Origin: Amaricoccus macauensis
GTDB lineage: Bacteria; Pseudomonadota; Alphaproteobacteria; Rhodobacterales; Rhodobacteraceae
DNA: 64,000 nucleotides
Reading direction: 5' to 3'
Assembly (NCBI RefSeq): GCF_014201905.1
Contig: NZ_JACHFM010000001.1
Location: 62,001 to 126,000 of the forward strand
Part shown: piece by piece, positions 32,262 through 41,404 of the stretch
How the letters are laid out: every line of letters begins with the position of its first letter
Numbering within the stretch: position 1 is the stretch's first letter
The notes under the pieces: model-generated
Database searches by the model: none
What the model was told of the DNA's origin: nothing
The model's input: only the letters and a program-made list of their open reading frames with translations
Translations under genes and position numbers: made by a program

Positions 32262-33044
32262 TCATCGGCCGCGAAACTGCGGGCTTCGCTTTTCGGCGAA
32301 GGCCGCCATGCCTTCGGCCTTGTCCTCGGAGGCGAAGAGCGCGTGGAACAGCCGCCGCTCAAAGAGCAGTCCCTCGCGCAACGTCGTCTCGTAGCTGCGG
32401 TTCACCGCCTCCTTCACCGCCCGCGCCGTCAGCGGCGATTTCTCCGCGATCTTCCCCGCAGTCTCCCTGGCATCGCGCATGAGGTCACGCGCCGGCACCA
32501 CGCGGCTCACGAGCCCCGCGCGCTCGGCCTCGGCGGCGTCCATGAAACGCCCGGTCAGGCACATTTCCATCGCCTTCGACTTGCCGACCACCCGGGTCAG
32601 CCGTTGCGTGCCGCCCATTCCGGGAATGATGCCGAGGTTGATCTCCGGCTGTCCGAACTTCGCCGTGTCGGCGGCGATGATGAAGTCGCACATCATCGCA
32701 AGCTCGCAGCCGCCGCCGAGGCAATAGCCCGCAACCGCCGCGATGATCGGCTTGCGGCAACTCAGGATCGCCTCGGTTTCCGGGGTGAAGCGGTCCTCGG
32801 TGAACATCTCGACGAAGCCCTTCGGCGCCATGTCCTTCACGTCGGCGCCGGCGGCAAAGGCCTTCTCCGAGCCGGTGACGATGACCGCGCGCACCCGCGG
32901 CGAGGCCTCCATCTCGGCAAGCGCCTCGCCCAGCTCCTCGAGAAGCTGGAAGTTCAGCGCGTTCAGCGCCTCGGGGCGGTTGAGGCGGATGAGCCCGACG
33001 TGGTCCTCCACGTCGACGATCAGGGTCTCGAAGGCCACGGGCAC
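32262..33044 (-). CDS. Enoyl-CoA hydratase (crotonase family)
   Basis: 260 aa, standard family length. It shows [19 protein letters not shown], the oxyanion-hole segment [13 protein letters not shown] (about residue 65), [15 protein letters not shown] (about 105), and [20 protein letters not shown] with the catalytic Glu pair of crotonases (about 133-143). The C-terminal [22 protein letters not shown] closes the trimer interface. It hydrates trans-2-enoyl-CoA to 3-hydroxyacyl-CoA in fatty-acid or amino-acid breakdown. It is a single gene, divergent from the DMT transporter, and sits upstream of rpsT and dnaA as in many Rhodobacterales. Confidence 0.93.
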   Translation of the reverse strand: MPVAFETLIVDVEDHVGLIRLNRPEALNALNFQLLEELGEALAEMEASPRVRAVIVTGSEKAFAAGADVKDMAPKGFVEMFTEDRFTPETEAILSCRKPIIAAVAGYCLGGGCELAMMCDFIIAADTAKFGQPEINLGIIPGMGGTQRLTRVVGKSKAMEMCLTGRFMDAAEAERAGLVSRVVPARDLMRDARETAGKIAEKSPLTARAVKEAVNRSYETTLREGLLFERRLFHALFASEDKAEGMAAFAEKRSPQFRGR

Positions 33045-33352
33045 GTCTCCTCGGCTGGGGCTCGCCGACCATGGCGCCGCCGCGGGTCCGGTTCAAGCCC
33101 CGGTCGGAGAGCGCCGCCCTCGGGGAGCCTCAAGGGCTCCCGCTCGGTCACCGCTTGGCGCTTCGCCGCCGTTGCGGCTTCGCTCCGGCGGAACGGGCTT
33201 GCGCCCGTGAGTCTGGGTTTCTCCCCGCCTGTGGGCGGGGCCCCTCGTCCCTGCCCGATAGGCTTCTGCCCATATGAGAACCGCCGGGTTGTGCCTCGCG
33301 CGCGCCGGGGCAATAGTGGCCGCGGTTCCCCCGCTGCCGGAAAGTCACTGCC
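33045..33352. other. Gap with three tandem hairpins between divergent genes
   Basis: This 308-base stretch holds no gene. Three hairpins follow each other: GGGAGCC-TCAAG-GGCTCCC (33123-33141), ACGGGC-TTGC-GCCCGT (33193-33208) and CCCCGCC-TGTG-GGCGGGG (33223-33240), with a GCGGCTTCGC-type repeat between them. It must contain promoters for both the enoyl-CoA hydratase and the DMT gene; the cluster may be a REP-like intergenic element. Confidence 0.45.
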
Positions 33353-34276
33353 TTGAACCCGCTCCGCGGCATTGCCTGCAAGGTGCTCTCCGTGATCCTG
33401 TTCACCTTCATGGCGGTCTGTATCAAGTCGACCGCGCCGCATGTGCCTCCCGGCGAGGCGGTGTTCTTCCGCTCGGCCCTCGCGGTGCCGGTGATCCTCG
33501 GCTGGCTCGCCTGGTCGCGCACGCTGCGACACGGGCTCTCGACCCGGCATCCGCTCGGACACTTCTGGCGCGGGTTCGTCGGCACGGCGGCCATGGGGCT
33601 CGGCTTCACCGCGCTCGGCTTTCTGCCGCTGCCGGAAGCGACCGCCCTCGGCTATGCCGCGCCGCTCCTCACGGTGATCTTCGGGGCGATGTTTCTCGGA
33701 GAGAAGGTCCATGCCTTCCGGCTGACCGCGGTGTTCGTCGGGCTTGTGGGTGTCGTCATCGTGCTTTCACCGCGGCTGACACTGACCAATCCGACCGAGG
33801 CGTCGGCCCTGCAGGCGTTCGGCGCGATGGCGGCACTCTTCGGGGCGGTCTGCGCGGCTCTCGCGCAGGTGACGGTGCGAAAGCTCGTCACCACTGAGGC
33901 GACGGGCGCGATCGTGCTCTATTTCTCGCTGACATCCGTGGCCCTGTCATTCCTGACGATCCCGTTCGGCTGGACGGTCCCGACCGGGCCAGAGGCGGTG
34001 CTGCTGGTGAGTGCGGGCCTGCTCGGCGGTGCGGGGCAGATCTTCCTGACCGAGGGCTATCGCCATGCCGAAACCGGGGTGATCGCGCCCTTCGAGTACG
34101 TCTCGATGGTGCTGGCACTCGTGCTCGGCTACCTGATCTTCGGCGAGGCGCCGACGCTCACCATGCTCGCTGGCGCCGTGCTCATCGTCGCCGCCGGGCT
34201 TTTCATCATCTTCCGGGAACGGCGGCTCGGTCTCGCCCGCGCCGCCGCACGCCGGGTCATGACACCGCAGGGGTGA
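33353..34276 (+). CDS. DMT superfamily (EamA) transporter
   Basis: 307 aa with a TTG start that begins MNPLRGIACKVLSVILF. Ten hydrophobic segments in two EamA repeats: first repeat residues about 8-140 (FTFMAVCIKSTAPH, LGFTALGFLPLPEATALG), second repeat about 155-290 (FGAVCAALAQVTVRKL, YVSMVLALVLGYLIFGE). This is the layout of inner-membrane exporters for amino acids or other small metabolites; the substrate cannot be read from sequence. The tail (RERRLGLARAAARR) is basic and cytosolic. It is followed after 4 bases by the DUF952 gene and then pyrD, in one operon. Confidence 0.9.
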   Translation: MNPLRGIACKVLSVILFTFMAVCIKSTAPHVPPGEAVFFRSALAVPVILGWLAWSRTLRHGLSTRHPLGHFWRGFVGTAAMGLGFTALGFLPLPEATALGYAAPLLTVIFGAMFLGEKVHAFRLTAVFVGLVGVVIVLSPRLTLTNPTEASALQAFGAMAALFGAVCAALAQVTVRKLVTTEATGAIVLYFSLTSVALSFLTIPFGWTVPTGPEAVLLVSAGLLGGAGQIFLTEGYRHAETGVIAPFEYVSMVLALVLGYLIFGEAPTLTMLAGAVLIVAAGLFIIFRERRLGLARAAARRVMTPQG

Positions 34277-34280
34277 CGAC

Positions 34281-34595
34281 ATGCTGGTCTACAAGGTTCT
34301 GCGCGGCTCCGAATGGGCCGAGCTCGAGGCAGCGGGTGAGAGCCCCGGCGCTCCGGTCGACCGGGCGGATGGCTTCGTCCACTTCTCCACCGCGACCCAG
34401 CTGCCGGAGACGCTCGCGAAGCATTTCGCCGGCGAGAGCGGGCTCATGATCCTCGCCGTCGACGACAGCGCCGGGTTCACCTGGGAGCCGTCGCGCGGCG
34501 GCGCGCTGTTCCCGCATCTCTACCGGCCGCTCCGCCGCGCGGACGTGCTCTGGGCGCGGCCGCTTGGCGAGATCGACGTGGAGGCACTGGCATGA
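34281..34595 (+). CDS. DUF952 family protein
   Basis: 104 aa. Conserved marks: [31 protein letters not shown] with the G-F-I/V-H-x-S core, [21 protein letters not shown] and [12 protein letters not shown]952 proteins have a fold related to ADP-ribosyl or cyclophosphodiesterase-like proteins, but the reaction is unknown. Its stop overlaps the pyrD start, and this DUF952-pyrD pairing recurs in Rhodobacterales as far as I recall. Confidence 0.9.
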   Translation: MLVYKVLRGSEWAELEAAGESPGAPVDRADGFVHFSTATQLPETLAKHFAGESGLMILAVDDSAGFTWEPSRGGALFPHLYRPLRRADVLWARPLGEIDVEALA

Positions 34596-35683
34596 GCCTC
34601 GGTGAACGCCTGACACTGCCGCTCCTGCGGCGGATCGACCCCGAGGCCGCGCATGGGCTGGCGCTCCGCGCGCTCGGCGCCGGGCTTGGCGCGCGGACCC
34701 CGGCCGATCGCTTTCCGCGCCTCGCGACCGAGCTTGCCGGGCTCGCCCTGCCGAACCCGCTCGGTCTCGCGGCGGGCTTCGACAAGAACGCCACCGTGGT
34801 CGGCCCGCTGGTCGCCGCCGGCTTCGGCTTCGTCGAGGTGGGCGCGGCAACCCCCCTGCCCCAGCCCGGCAACCCGCGGCCCCGGCTCTTTCGCCTCGCC
34901 GAGGACCGCGCGGCGATCAACCGCTTCGGCTTCAACAACGACGGGGCGGAGGCGATCGCTACCCGGCTGGGCGCGCGCCCGAAGCGGGGCGTGGTCGGGC
35001 TGAACCTCGGGGCGAACAAGACGAGCGCCGACCGGGCGGCGGACTTCGCCGCAGTGCTTGCGGTCGCCGGGCCGCATGTCGACTTCGCCACCGTCAACGT
35101 CTCATCGCCCAACACCGAGCGGCTGCGCGACCTGCAGGGGGCGGACGCGCTCGCGGCACTCCTCGAGGGCGTGCTGGCGGCGAATGCCCGGCTCTCCCGG
35201 CCGGTGCCGGTGTTCCTGAAGATCGCGCCCGACCTCAATGACCGTGAGTTGGCCGAGCTGGTAACCGTGGCAGTGGCGAGCGGCATCTCGGCGATCATCG
35301 CCACCAACACCACGCTCTCCCGCGACGGCCTCGCAAGCCCGCAGGCCGGCGAGACCGGCGGGCTCTCGGGGCGGCCGCTCTTCCGGCGCTCGACCGCGCT
35401 TCTTGCCCGGGTCTCGGAGCTGACCGACGGACGGCTGCCGCTTGTTGGGGTCGGCGGCGTCGACTCGGCCGAGACCGCCTACGCGAAGATCCGCGCCGGT
35501 GCCTGGGCGGTGCAGCTCTACACCGGCCTCGTCTACGGCGGGCTTTCCCTCGTGCCGGAGATCCTCGCCGGGCTCGACGCGCTGCTCGCCCGCGACGGCT
35601 TCGCGAGCGTCGCCGCGGCGATCGGCAGCGGCCGTGACGAGTGGCTCGGCCGCTACGCCGCCCGGGCCTCCAGCGCAGGGTAG
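34592..35683 (+). CDS. pyrD: Dihydroorotate dehydrogenase (quinone), class 2
   Basis: 363 aa. Oxidises dihydroorotate to orotate in UMP synthesis, passing electrons from FMN to quinone at the inner membrane. Class 2 marks: an N-terminal helical extension ([18 protein letters not shown]), [16 protein letters not shown] (about 60), [34 protein letters not shown], the Ser-containing [15 protein letters not shown] loop (about 170), [13 protein letters not shown] and [17 protein letters not shown] near the C-terminus. ATGA coupling to DUF952. Its last 31 bases overlap the convergent MATE gene, so no terminator fits between them. Confidence 0.96.
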   Translation: MSLGERLTLPLLRRIDPEAAHGLALRALGAGLGARTPADRFPRLATELAGLALPNPLGLAAGFDKNATVVGPLVAAGFGFVEVGAATPLPQPGNPRPRLFRLAEDRAAINRFGFNNDGAEAIATRLGARPKRGVVGLNLGANKTSADRAADFAAVLAVAGPHVDFATVNVSSPNTERLRDLQGADALAALLEGVLAANARLSRPVPVFLKIAPDLNDRELAELVTVAVASGISAIIATNTTLSRDGLASPQAGETGGLSGRPLFRRSTALLARVSELTDGRLPLVGVGGVDSAETAYAKIRAGAWAVQLYTGLVYGGLSLVPEILAGLDALLARDGFASVAAAIGSGRDEWLGRYAARASSAG

Positions 35684-36963
35684 CGCCTCGCGAGCGTGAT
35701 GCCGCGGGCGAGGTTCAGGATCATCAGCGCCGCCCAGAGCCCATGGTTGCCGAAGGCGGGAAGCAGCACCATGAGCGCCGCGGCGTAGATCACGACCGAG
35801 AGCAGCATCGCGTTGCGGAGCGCGCGGGTTTCCGTCGCGCCGATGAAGATGCCGTCGAGCATCCAGGCGGCAATGCCGATGAGCGGCGCCGCCGCCATCC
35901 ACGGCAGGTAGCTCTGCGCCGCCGCCTGCACGTCGGGCGCCGTGGTCATCACCCCGACGATGGACGGACCGGCAAGCAGGACGATCGCCGCCATCACCAC
36001 CGATGTGCCGAGCCCCCACAGGGAAGTCAGGAGCGCCGCCTGCCGGAGGCCGTCGCGGTCGCGGTTGCCAAGCGCCTGCCCGACCAGCGCCTCGGCGGTG
36101 AAGGCGAAGGCATCGAGGGCATAGGCGGACACCTCGAGAAACTGCAGCAGGATCTGGTTCGCCGCGAGGGTCACGTCGCCGAGCCCCGCACCGAGGAACA
36201 GGAAGGTGGTGAAGCTGCCTTGCAGCACCACCGAGCGGACGAGGATATCGCCGTTCACCTGTGCCATCCGCTTCAGGCGGGCGGGGTCGAGCACCCGGCC
36301 CCAGTCGCGCCACTGGTTGCCGGCGAAGGCCGCCCGGCAGAGCCAGAGGCCAAGGCCGAGGCCGCACCATTCGGCGATGAGCGTCCCGAGCGCCACGCCG
36401 GGGACGCCCCATCCGAGGCCGAGGGCGAAGATGATGGTGAGCACGACATTGAGCCCGTTCGTCGCAAGCTGCAGCACCAGCACGCCGCGCGTCCGCTCCA
36501 TGGCAATGAGCCAGCCGGTGAGCGCGTAGAGCGAGATCGCGGCCGGCGCGCCCCAGATGCGGATCGCGAGGTACTGCCGCGCCAGCGCCTCGACCTCGGC
36601 CGAGGCGGGCGCCAGGCGGAAGGCGCCCCAGAAGAGCGCGGCCTGCGCGAGCACGAAGACGACACCGGCGGCGAGACCGATCATCAGGCCGCGCATGAGC
36701 AGCGCCCCGGTCTCGGCCACGTCGCCGGCACCCCGGGCCTGTGCCACGAGGCCGGTGGTGCCCATGCGCAGGAAGCCGAAGATCCAGTAGATCGACGCAA
36801 GGATCACCGCGCCGAGGCCGACCGCGCCGAGCGGTGCCGCTTGTCCGAGCTGGCCGATGACGGCGGTGTCGACCGCGCCGAGCAGCGGCACGGTGACGTT
36901 CGCGAGCATGATCGGACCGGCAATGGCGAGGACACGCCGGTTGCTGGCCGCGGCCGGCGTCAC
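35653..36963 (-). CDS. MATE family efflux transporter
   Basis: 436 aa using the GTG in the GTGA overlap with the thioesterase gene. About twelve hydrophobic segments in two bundles. Family marks: [46 protein letters not shown] (about 70) and [19 protein letters not shown] in the second half. MATE proteins expel drugs or metabolites using proton or sodium gradients; this DinF-like form is common in proteobacteria. It is the last gene of a three-gene minus-strand operon with two PaaI thioesterases. Confidence 0.92.
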   Translation of the reverse strand: MTPAAASNRRVLAIAGPIMLANVTVPLLGAVDTAVIGQLGQAAPLGAVGLGAVILASIYWIFGFLRMGTTGLVAQARGAGDVAETGALLMRGLMIGLAAGVVFVLAQAALFWGAFRLAPASAEVEALARQYLAIRIWGAPAAISLYALTGWLIAMERTRGVLVLQLATNGLNVVLTIIFALGLGWGVPGVALGTLIAEWCGLGLGLWLCRAAFAGNQWRDWGRVLDPARLKRMAQVNGDILVRSVVLQGSFTTFLFLGAGLGDVTLAANQILLQFLEVSAYALDAFAFTAEALVGQALGNRDRDGLRQAALLTSLWGLGTSVVMAAIVLLAGPSIVGVMTTAPDVQAAAQSYLPWMAAAPLIGIAAWMLDGIFIGATETRALRNAMLLSVVIYAAALMVLLPAFGNHGLWAALMILNLARGITLARRYPALEARAA

Positions 36964-37466
36964 TCCTCGCCTGCCGCCATCAGGAAATGCCCGGTCGCCT
37001 GCGCGAAGAGCCGGGAGCGGTTGTCCTGCCACGCCTCCACATGGACGCTGGCGTAGCGCCGGCCCATGCGGTTCACCCGGGCGCGGGCGTAGGCGTCGCG
37101 CGGCAGGCCGGAGCGCAGGTAGTCGACGGTGAAGTCGATGGTCTTGGGCCAGGCCGGGAACGCGCCCGCCTCGATCGCCGCCGCCTCGGCGCCGCCGCCC
37201 TCCATACGCTCCCAGACCTGCGCCCAGGCCAGTTCGACGAGCGCCGCCATCTCGAGAAACGCGCCGATCGCGCCGCCGTGCAGCGCCGGCAGCATCGGGT
37301 TGCCGACGAGCTTCTCCTGAAACGGCAGCACCGCAGTCAGCTCGTCACCGCGCCGCTCGAATTCGATGCCGAGGTAGCGCGCATAGGGAACTGCCGCGGC
37401 GAGCCGCTCCAGCGCGATGTCGCGGCGGTGCTTGATCACCTGCACGGGTTCGGGGGCGGGCCTCAC
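36960..37466 (-). CDS. PaaI-type hotdog thioesterase
   Basis: 168 aa from a GTG coupled as GTGA to the upstream thioesterase stop. The hotdog fold shows at [37 protein letters not shown] (His-Gly-Gly loop, about residue 65), and [20 protein letters not shown] with [12 protein letters not shown]. It likely hydrolyses acyl-CoA or aryl-CoA esters. A longer frame upstream is Arg/His-rich and not conserved. Two tandem PaaI genes of different sequence suggest a heterodimer or two substrates. Confidence 0.85.
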   Translation of the reverse strand: MRPAPEPVQVIKHRRDIALERLAAAVPYARYLGIEFERRGDELTAVLPFQEKLVGNPMLPALHGGAIGAFLEMAALVELAWAQVWERMEGGGAEAAAIEAGAFPAWPKTIDFTVDYLRSGLPRDAYARARVNRMGRRYASVHVEAWQDNRSRLFAQATGHFLMAAGEE

Positions 37467-37894
37467 TTCCTTGCCTCCACGGTGAACGCACCCGCCGCCG
37501 TCGCGACCGGGTCGGCCGGGTCGGTGGTCCAGGCCGTCGCGCGGACGAAGGCGACGGTGCGGGTGACGCGGTAACACTCGGCGCGCGCGACGAGACCCTG
37601 ACCGGGCTCGGCGGAGCGCATGTAATCGATGCGAAGATCAATCGTCGCGGTCGGACCCGGCGCGACCCGATGCAGCATGACCGATGCGCCGCAGCAGGTG
37701 TCGAGCAGTGCGGTCACCACGCCGCCGTGCAGAACGCCGCTGGCGGGGTCACCGACGAAGCGCTCGTCATAGCCGAGCGTCATGGTTGCGATGCCGTCGC
37801 CGGCGTCGATCAGGTCCATGCCGAGATCGCGCGCATGCGGCAAGGCCCGGATGAACTTCCGCGCCGTCTCGACTCTCTCCGAAGCGTCCTGCAT
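37463..37894 (-). CDS. PaaI-type hotdog thioesterase, first of the tandem pair
   Basis: 143 aa from the ATG giving [15 protein letters not shown]. Hotdog marks: [37 protein letters not shown] (catalytic loop, about 60) and [20 protein letters not shown]. The typical D in DTCCGASVM follows. It starts the operon that also encodes the second thioesterase and the MATE exporter. Substrate unknown; aromatic-CoA or fatty-acyl-CoA is likely from the family. Confidence 0.87.
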   Translation of the reverse strand: MQDASERVETARKFIRALPHARDLGMDLIDAGDGIATMTLGYDERFVGDPASGVLHGGVVTALLDTCCGASVMLHRVAPGPTATIDLRIDYMRSAEPGQGLVARAECYRVTRTVAFVRATAWTTDPADPVATAAGAFTVEARK

Positions 37895-38011
37895 CGCCGC
37901 CGTCCCAGCCCACCACACTGGGCGCCAGATGCACACAATCGGCGGCCTCCTTCAACCGCGTCCCTCGCTCCCCGGCCGCCACCGCGCGCGGCACCCGACG
38001 TTCGCGTCATC

Positions 38012-38027
38012 TTTACGTTAACGTCAA
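38012..38027. promoter_or_regulatory. Putative MerR operator upstream of the beta-oxidation operon
   Basis: TTTACGTTAACGTCAA has a perfect 10-bp palindromic core ACGTTAACGT (38015-38024). It lies 75 bases before the MerR gene in the divergent region with the thioesterases. MerR regulators of the LiuR type bind such ACGT-containing palindromes between spaced -35 and -10 elements, so autoregulation is likely. Confidence 0.6.
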
Positions 38028-38101
38028 CTTTTATCTTGCAATCATCGCCGCTCGCCTCCATCCTGTTCGGGACGTTGCCCCCCCCCGAACGGCCTGAACG
38101 C

Positions 38102-38494
38102 GTGACTGAGAACCTGACCCCCATTGCGGAGATGTGCGCCGAGTTCGGCGTCACACCCAGAACCCTGCGCTTCTACGAATCGAAGGAGCTGCTCACACCG
38201 GTTCGAGTCGGCCAGCGGCGGCTCTATACCCGCTGCTGCCGTGCGCGGCTGACGCTGATCCTGCGCGGGCGGCGCTTCGGCTTCTCGCTCGAGGAGATGC
38301 GTGAGCTGCTCGACCTCTACAACCACGAGGATCAGGGGACCCAGCTCTCCCGCACGGTCGAGGTGGCCGAGAAGCGCCTCGCGGCGATGGAGGCGCAGCG
38401 CACCGAGCTGGAGATCGCGATTACCGACCTGCGTCAGCAACTCGCCTGGGCGCGCTCCATTCTCGACGGCCGCGGGACCGACGCGGCCGAATAA
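38102..38494 (+). CDS. MerR-family regulator (LiuR-like)
   Basis: 130 aa with a GTG start. The HTH wing is clear: IAEMCAEFGVTPRTLRFYES (residues 7-26), then LLTPVRVGQRRLYTR and ILRGRRFGFSLEEMRELLDL, followed by a coiled coil (EVAEKRLAAMEAQRTELE) for dimerisation. No Cys-based metal site is present, in line with acyl-CoA-sensing MerR proteins that control leucine or fatty-acid breakdown genes. The following genes are acyl-CoA dehydrogenase, thiolase and FadJ-like enzymes, the expected target. A palindrome fitting its operator lies upstream. Confidence 0.88.
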   Translation: MTENLTPIAEMCAEFGVTPRTLRFYESKELLTPVRVGQRRLYTRCCRARLTLILRGRRFGFSLEEMRELLDLYNHEDQGTQLSRTVEVAEKRLAAMEAQRTELEIAITDLRQQLAWARSILDGRGTDAAE

Positions 38495-38539
38495 CTCCGC
38501 GCCCGACGCCATGGGCCCGGACTCTCCCCGGAGGAAATA

Positions 38540-40294
38540 TTGGCCGCCTACACTCCCCCGCTCCGCGACGTGGCGTTTCTTTTGCATGACGTCCTTCGCG
38601 TCGAGGAGCAACCGACGCCCGGCTATGCCGAGCTTGACCGCGCCACCACCGCCGCCGTGCTCGATGAAGTGGGCCGGATCTCTGCCGAGGTGCTCGCGCC
38701 CCTGAACGCGGTCGGTGACCGCGAAGGCTGCCGCCTCGAGAACGGCGTCGTGCGCACGCCGACGGGATTTGCGGACGCCTTCGCACTGCTGCGCGACGGC
38801 GGCTGGACCGGCATCGACTGCGATCCCGAGTACGGCGGCCTCGGCCTGCCCTTCGTCATCCACGCCGCCGCCGGCGAATTCCAGTCCGCCGCCAACATGG
38901 CCTTCGGCATGTACGCGGGCCTCACCCATGGCGCCTATTCCGCCATCCACGTCCACGGCAGCGCGGCGCAGAAGGCGAAATGGCTTCCGAACCTCGTCTC
39001 CGGCCGCTGGACCGGCACGATGAACCTGACCGAGCCGCAGGCCGGCACCGACCTCGCGCTGCTGCGCACGAAGGCCGAGCCCGACGGCGACGGCTTTCGC
39101 CTCACCGGCCAGAAGATCTTCATCTCCGCCGGCGACCACGACATGGCCGACAACATCGTCCATCTCGTCCTCGCGCGCCTGCCCGACGCGCCCGCCGGGG
39201 TACGTGGCATCTCGCTCTTCATCGTGCCGAAGCTCCTCGTGAACGGCGACGGCACGCTGGGCGAGCGCAATGCCGTCTCGGTCGGCAAGGTCGAGGAGAA
39301 GATGGGCATCCACGGCAACTCCACCTGCGTCATGAACTACGACGGCGCACTGGGCGAGTTGCTCGGCGAGCCGCATCAGGGCCTCAAGGCGATGTTCACC
39401 ATGATGAACGAGGCCCGCTCGCAGGTCGGGATGCAGGGCCTCTCCCAGGCCGCCGGCGCCTACCAGCTCGCAGCCAGCTACGCGCGCGACCGCCTGCAGG
39501 GCCGCGCCGTCACCGGGCCAGTGAACCCCTCCGGCCCCGCCGATCCGATCATCGTCCACCCCGACGTGCGCCGGCTCCTGCTCGACCAGCGCGCCTTCGT
39601 CGAGGGCGGGCGCGCCTTCATGCTCTGGGCCGCGACCCTCATCGACGCCCACAAGGCGGGCGACGCCGACGCGGGCGGCCTCGTCTCGCTGCTCACGCCC
39701 GTGGTGAAGGGCTACCTGACCGACAAGGGGTTTGACGCCTGCGTCGCCGCCCAGCAGGTCTTTGGCGGCCACGGCTACATCGAGGAGACCGGCATCGCGC
39801 AGTTCGTCCGCGATGCCCGCATCGCGATGATCTATGAGGGCGCCAACGGCATCCAGGCGCTCGATCTCGTCGGCCGCAAGCTCGGTGCCGGGAACGGCAA
39901 GCCGGTGATGGCCTTCTTCGGCCTGATCCGCGCCTTCCTGAAGGAGAACGAGGGGGACGAGCGGCTGAAGGCCGACTTCCTCGACCCGCTCAAGTCCGCC
40001 TCGAAGGACATGCAGGCCGCGGCCGAGTTCTTCCTCGCCAACGTCCGCGATCCCGACGCGGCGCTCGCGGGCTCCACCGACTTCCTGCACCTCTTCGGCC
40101 ACACCTGCCTCGGCCTCATGTGGGCGCGCATGGCGAAAGTTGCCCTCGCTGCGCCCGATGACGAGTTCCACCGTGCCAAACTGGCCACCGGGCGCTACTT
40201 CATGTCGCGGGTGCTCCCGGCGACGGGTCTGCACCTCGCCCGCATCCGCTCCGGCGCGGCACCGGTGATGTCGCTCGACGCGGATGCCTTCTGA
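38540..40294 (+). CDS. Acyl-CoA dehydrogenase with C-terminal extension (DmdC/FadE5-like)
   Basis: 584 aa with a TTG start behind GGAGG. It has an N-terminal extension ([17 protein letters not shown]), the flavin fold with [19 protein letters not shown] (about 165), [11 protein letters not shown], and [20 protein letters not shown]. The catalytic Glu lies in [20 protein letters not shown] (about 430), and a C-terminal helical domain follows. This long form covers medium/long-chain FadE5 and the methylmercaptopropionyl-CoA enzyme DmdC; sequence alone does not tell the substrate. FAD-dependent desaturation is the first step of beta-oxidation, and the remaining enzymes are encoded in the same operon. 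Confidence 0.93.
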   Translation: MAAYTPPLRDVAFLLHDVLRVEEQPTPGYAELDRATTAAVLDEVGRISAEVLAPLNAVGDREGCRLENGVVRTPTGFADAFALLRDGGWTGIDCDPEYGGLGLPFVIHAAAGEFQSAANMAFGMYAGLTHGAYSAIHVHGSAAQKAKWLPNLVSGRWTGTMNLTEPQAGTDLALLRTKAEPDGDGFRLTGQKIFISAGDHDMADNIVHLVLARLPDAPAGVRGISLFIVPKLLVNGDGTLGERNAVSVGKVEEKMGIHGNSTCVMNYDGALGELLGEPHQGLKAMFTMMNEARSQVGMQGLSQAAGAYQLAASYARDRLQGRAVTGPVNPSGPADPIIVHPDVRRLLLDQRAFVEGGRAFMLWAATLIDAHKAGDADAGGLVSLLTPVVKGYLTDKGFDACVAAQQVFGGHGYIEETGIAQFVRDARIAMIYEGANGIQALDLVGRKLGAGNGKPVMAFFGLIRAFLKENEGDERLKADFLDPLKSASKDMQAAAEFFLANVRDPDAALAGSTDFLHLFGHTCLGLMWARMAKVALAAPDDEFHRAKLATGRYFMSRVLPATGLHLARIRSGAAPVMSLDADAF

Positions 40295-40307
40295 CGGGGG
40301 AGAACCG

Positions 40308-40955
40308 ATGCCCGAGTACCGGCTCTACTGCTTCGCCCAGTCCGGCAACGCCTACAAGGCAGCTCTCCTGCTTGCCCTCGCCGGTGCCGACTGGGAGCCG
40401 GTCTTCGTCGATTTCTTCAACGGCGAGACCCGCACGCCCGAATATCGCGCGCTGAACGCCATGGGCGAGGCACCGATCCTCGAACACGGCGACCTGCGCC
40501 TCACCCAGTCGGGCGTCATTCTCGACTACCTCGCCCGGCGCTTCCCGGACTTCGGGCCGACGTCCGAGGAGGAGCGTCGCGAGATCCTGCGCTGGACGCT
40601 CTGGGACAACCACAAGCTCACCTCCTGCATCGCCACCCTGCGCTTCCAGCTGAAATTCCTCCCCGAGGAAAAGCGCCTGCCGGAGGTCATCGACTTTTTC
40701 ACCAGGCGGTCCGGCGCGGCGCTGCGGGTTCTCGACCGCCACCTCTTTCACCGCGACTGGATCGCCGCCGATCACCTCACCACCGCCGACCTCTCCTGCA
40801 TCGGCTATCTCTACTACGACCACGAGTTTCCCCACGACCTCACCACTTTCCCGAACATCGACCGCTGGCGACAGCGCATCGCCGCGCTTCCCGGCTGGCG
40901 GCACCCCTACGACCTGATGCCGGGCCACCCGCTGCCGCCAGGGGTGCTGTCATGA
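40308..40955 (+). CDS. Glutathione S-transferase family protein
   Basis: 215 aa. The N-terminal thioredoxin-like domain has RLYCFAQSGNAYKAALLLAL with Ser near the usual activating position, VFVDFFNGETRTPEYRAL and MGEAPILEHGDLRLTQSGVI (cis-Pro and glutathione-binding ES/QS site, about residue 50-68). The C-terminal helical domain carries WIAADHLTTADLSCIGYLYY (about 150), the N-capping box of GSTs. It probably conjugates or isomerises an electrophile linked to the breakdown pathway. Stop and next ATG overlap. Confidence 0.9.
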   Translation: MPEYRLYCFAQSGNAYKAALLLALAGADWEPVFVDFFNGETRTPEYRALNAMGEAPILEHGDLRLTQSGVILDYLARRFPDFGPTSEEERREILRWTLWDNHKLTSCIATLRFQLKFLPEEKRLPEVIDFFTRRSGAALRVLDRHLFHRDWIAADHLTTADLSCIGYLYYDHEFPHDLTTFPNIDRWRQRIAALPGWRHPYDLMPGHPLPPGVLS

Positions 40956-41404
40956 GCATCACCGGTGGTTGCCAGTGCGGCCGGATCCGCTACGAGGCCG
41001 CCGCACTTGGCCCCGCCAACCTCTGCCACTGCCGCATGTGCCAGCGCGCCACCGGCAACGCCTTCGCCCCGCTCGTCACCGCCACGGACGTCCGGTTCAC
41101 CGGCACGCCCACGCGCTTTGCCTCCTCCGACGTCGCCGAGCGCGGCTTCTGCCGCGACTGCGGCACGCCACTCTTCTACGCGCCCACCGGGACCGACCAG
41201 ATCGAGCTGATGGCCGGAACCCTGGATGACCCCGACGCGGCCAGCCCGGCGCTGCACTATGGCATCGAGAGCCGTGTAAGCTGGCTGCACCTCGCCGACG
41301 GACTGCCGGAATACGCAACGCGTCCACATGGCCTGTCGGGCAACGGTCCCGCCCGGATCACCAGCCTGCAAGCCCCGATCGGACCCGATACGGAGACCCC
41401 ATGA
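40952..41404 (+). CDS. GFA (glutathione-dependent formaldehyde-activating/CENP-V) family protein
   Basis: 150 aa. Zinc ligands: GGCQCGRIRYE (Cys7, Cys9), LCHCRMCQRATGN (three Cys near 25-31) and GFCRDCGTPLFY (two Cys near 67-70). This is the full seven-Cys set of the family. Some members bind glutathione adducts. Coupled by ATGA to both the GST before and the thiolase after, which fits a glutathione-linked detoxifying step in this operon. Confidence 0.9.
   Translation: MSITGGCQCGRIRYEAAALGPANLCHCRMCQRATGNAFAPLVTATDVRFTGTPTRFASSDVAERGFCRDCGTPLFYAPTGTDQIELMAGTLDDPDAASPALHYGIESRVSWLHLADGLPEYATRPHGLSGNGPARITSLQAPIGPDTETP

Noticed and set aside
32141-32362. 73-codon minus-strand frame overlapping the end of the enoyl-CoA hydratase
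   Set aside because: It lies mostly inside the hydratase gene in another frame and has no conserved pattern.
38042-40234. Minus-strand open frame of 730 codons opposite the acyl-CoA dehydrogenase
   Set aside because: The plus-strand protein is complete and conserved; the antisense frame has no recognisable motif.
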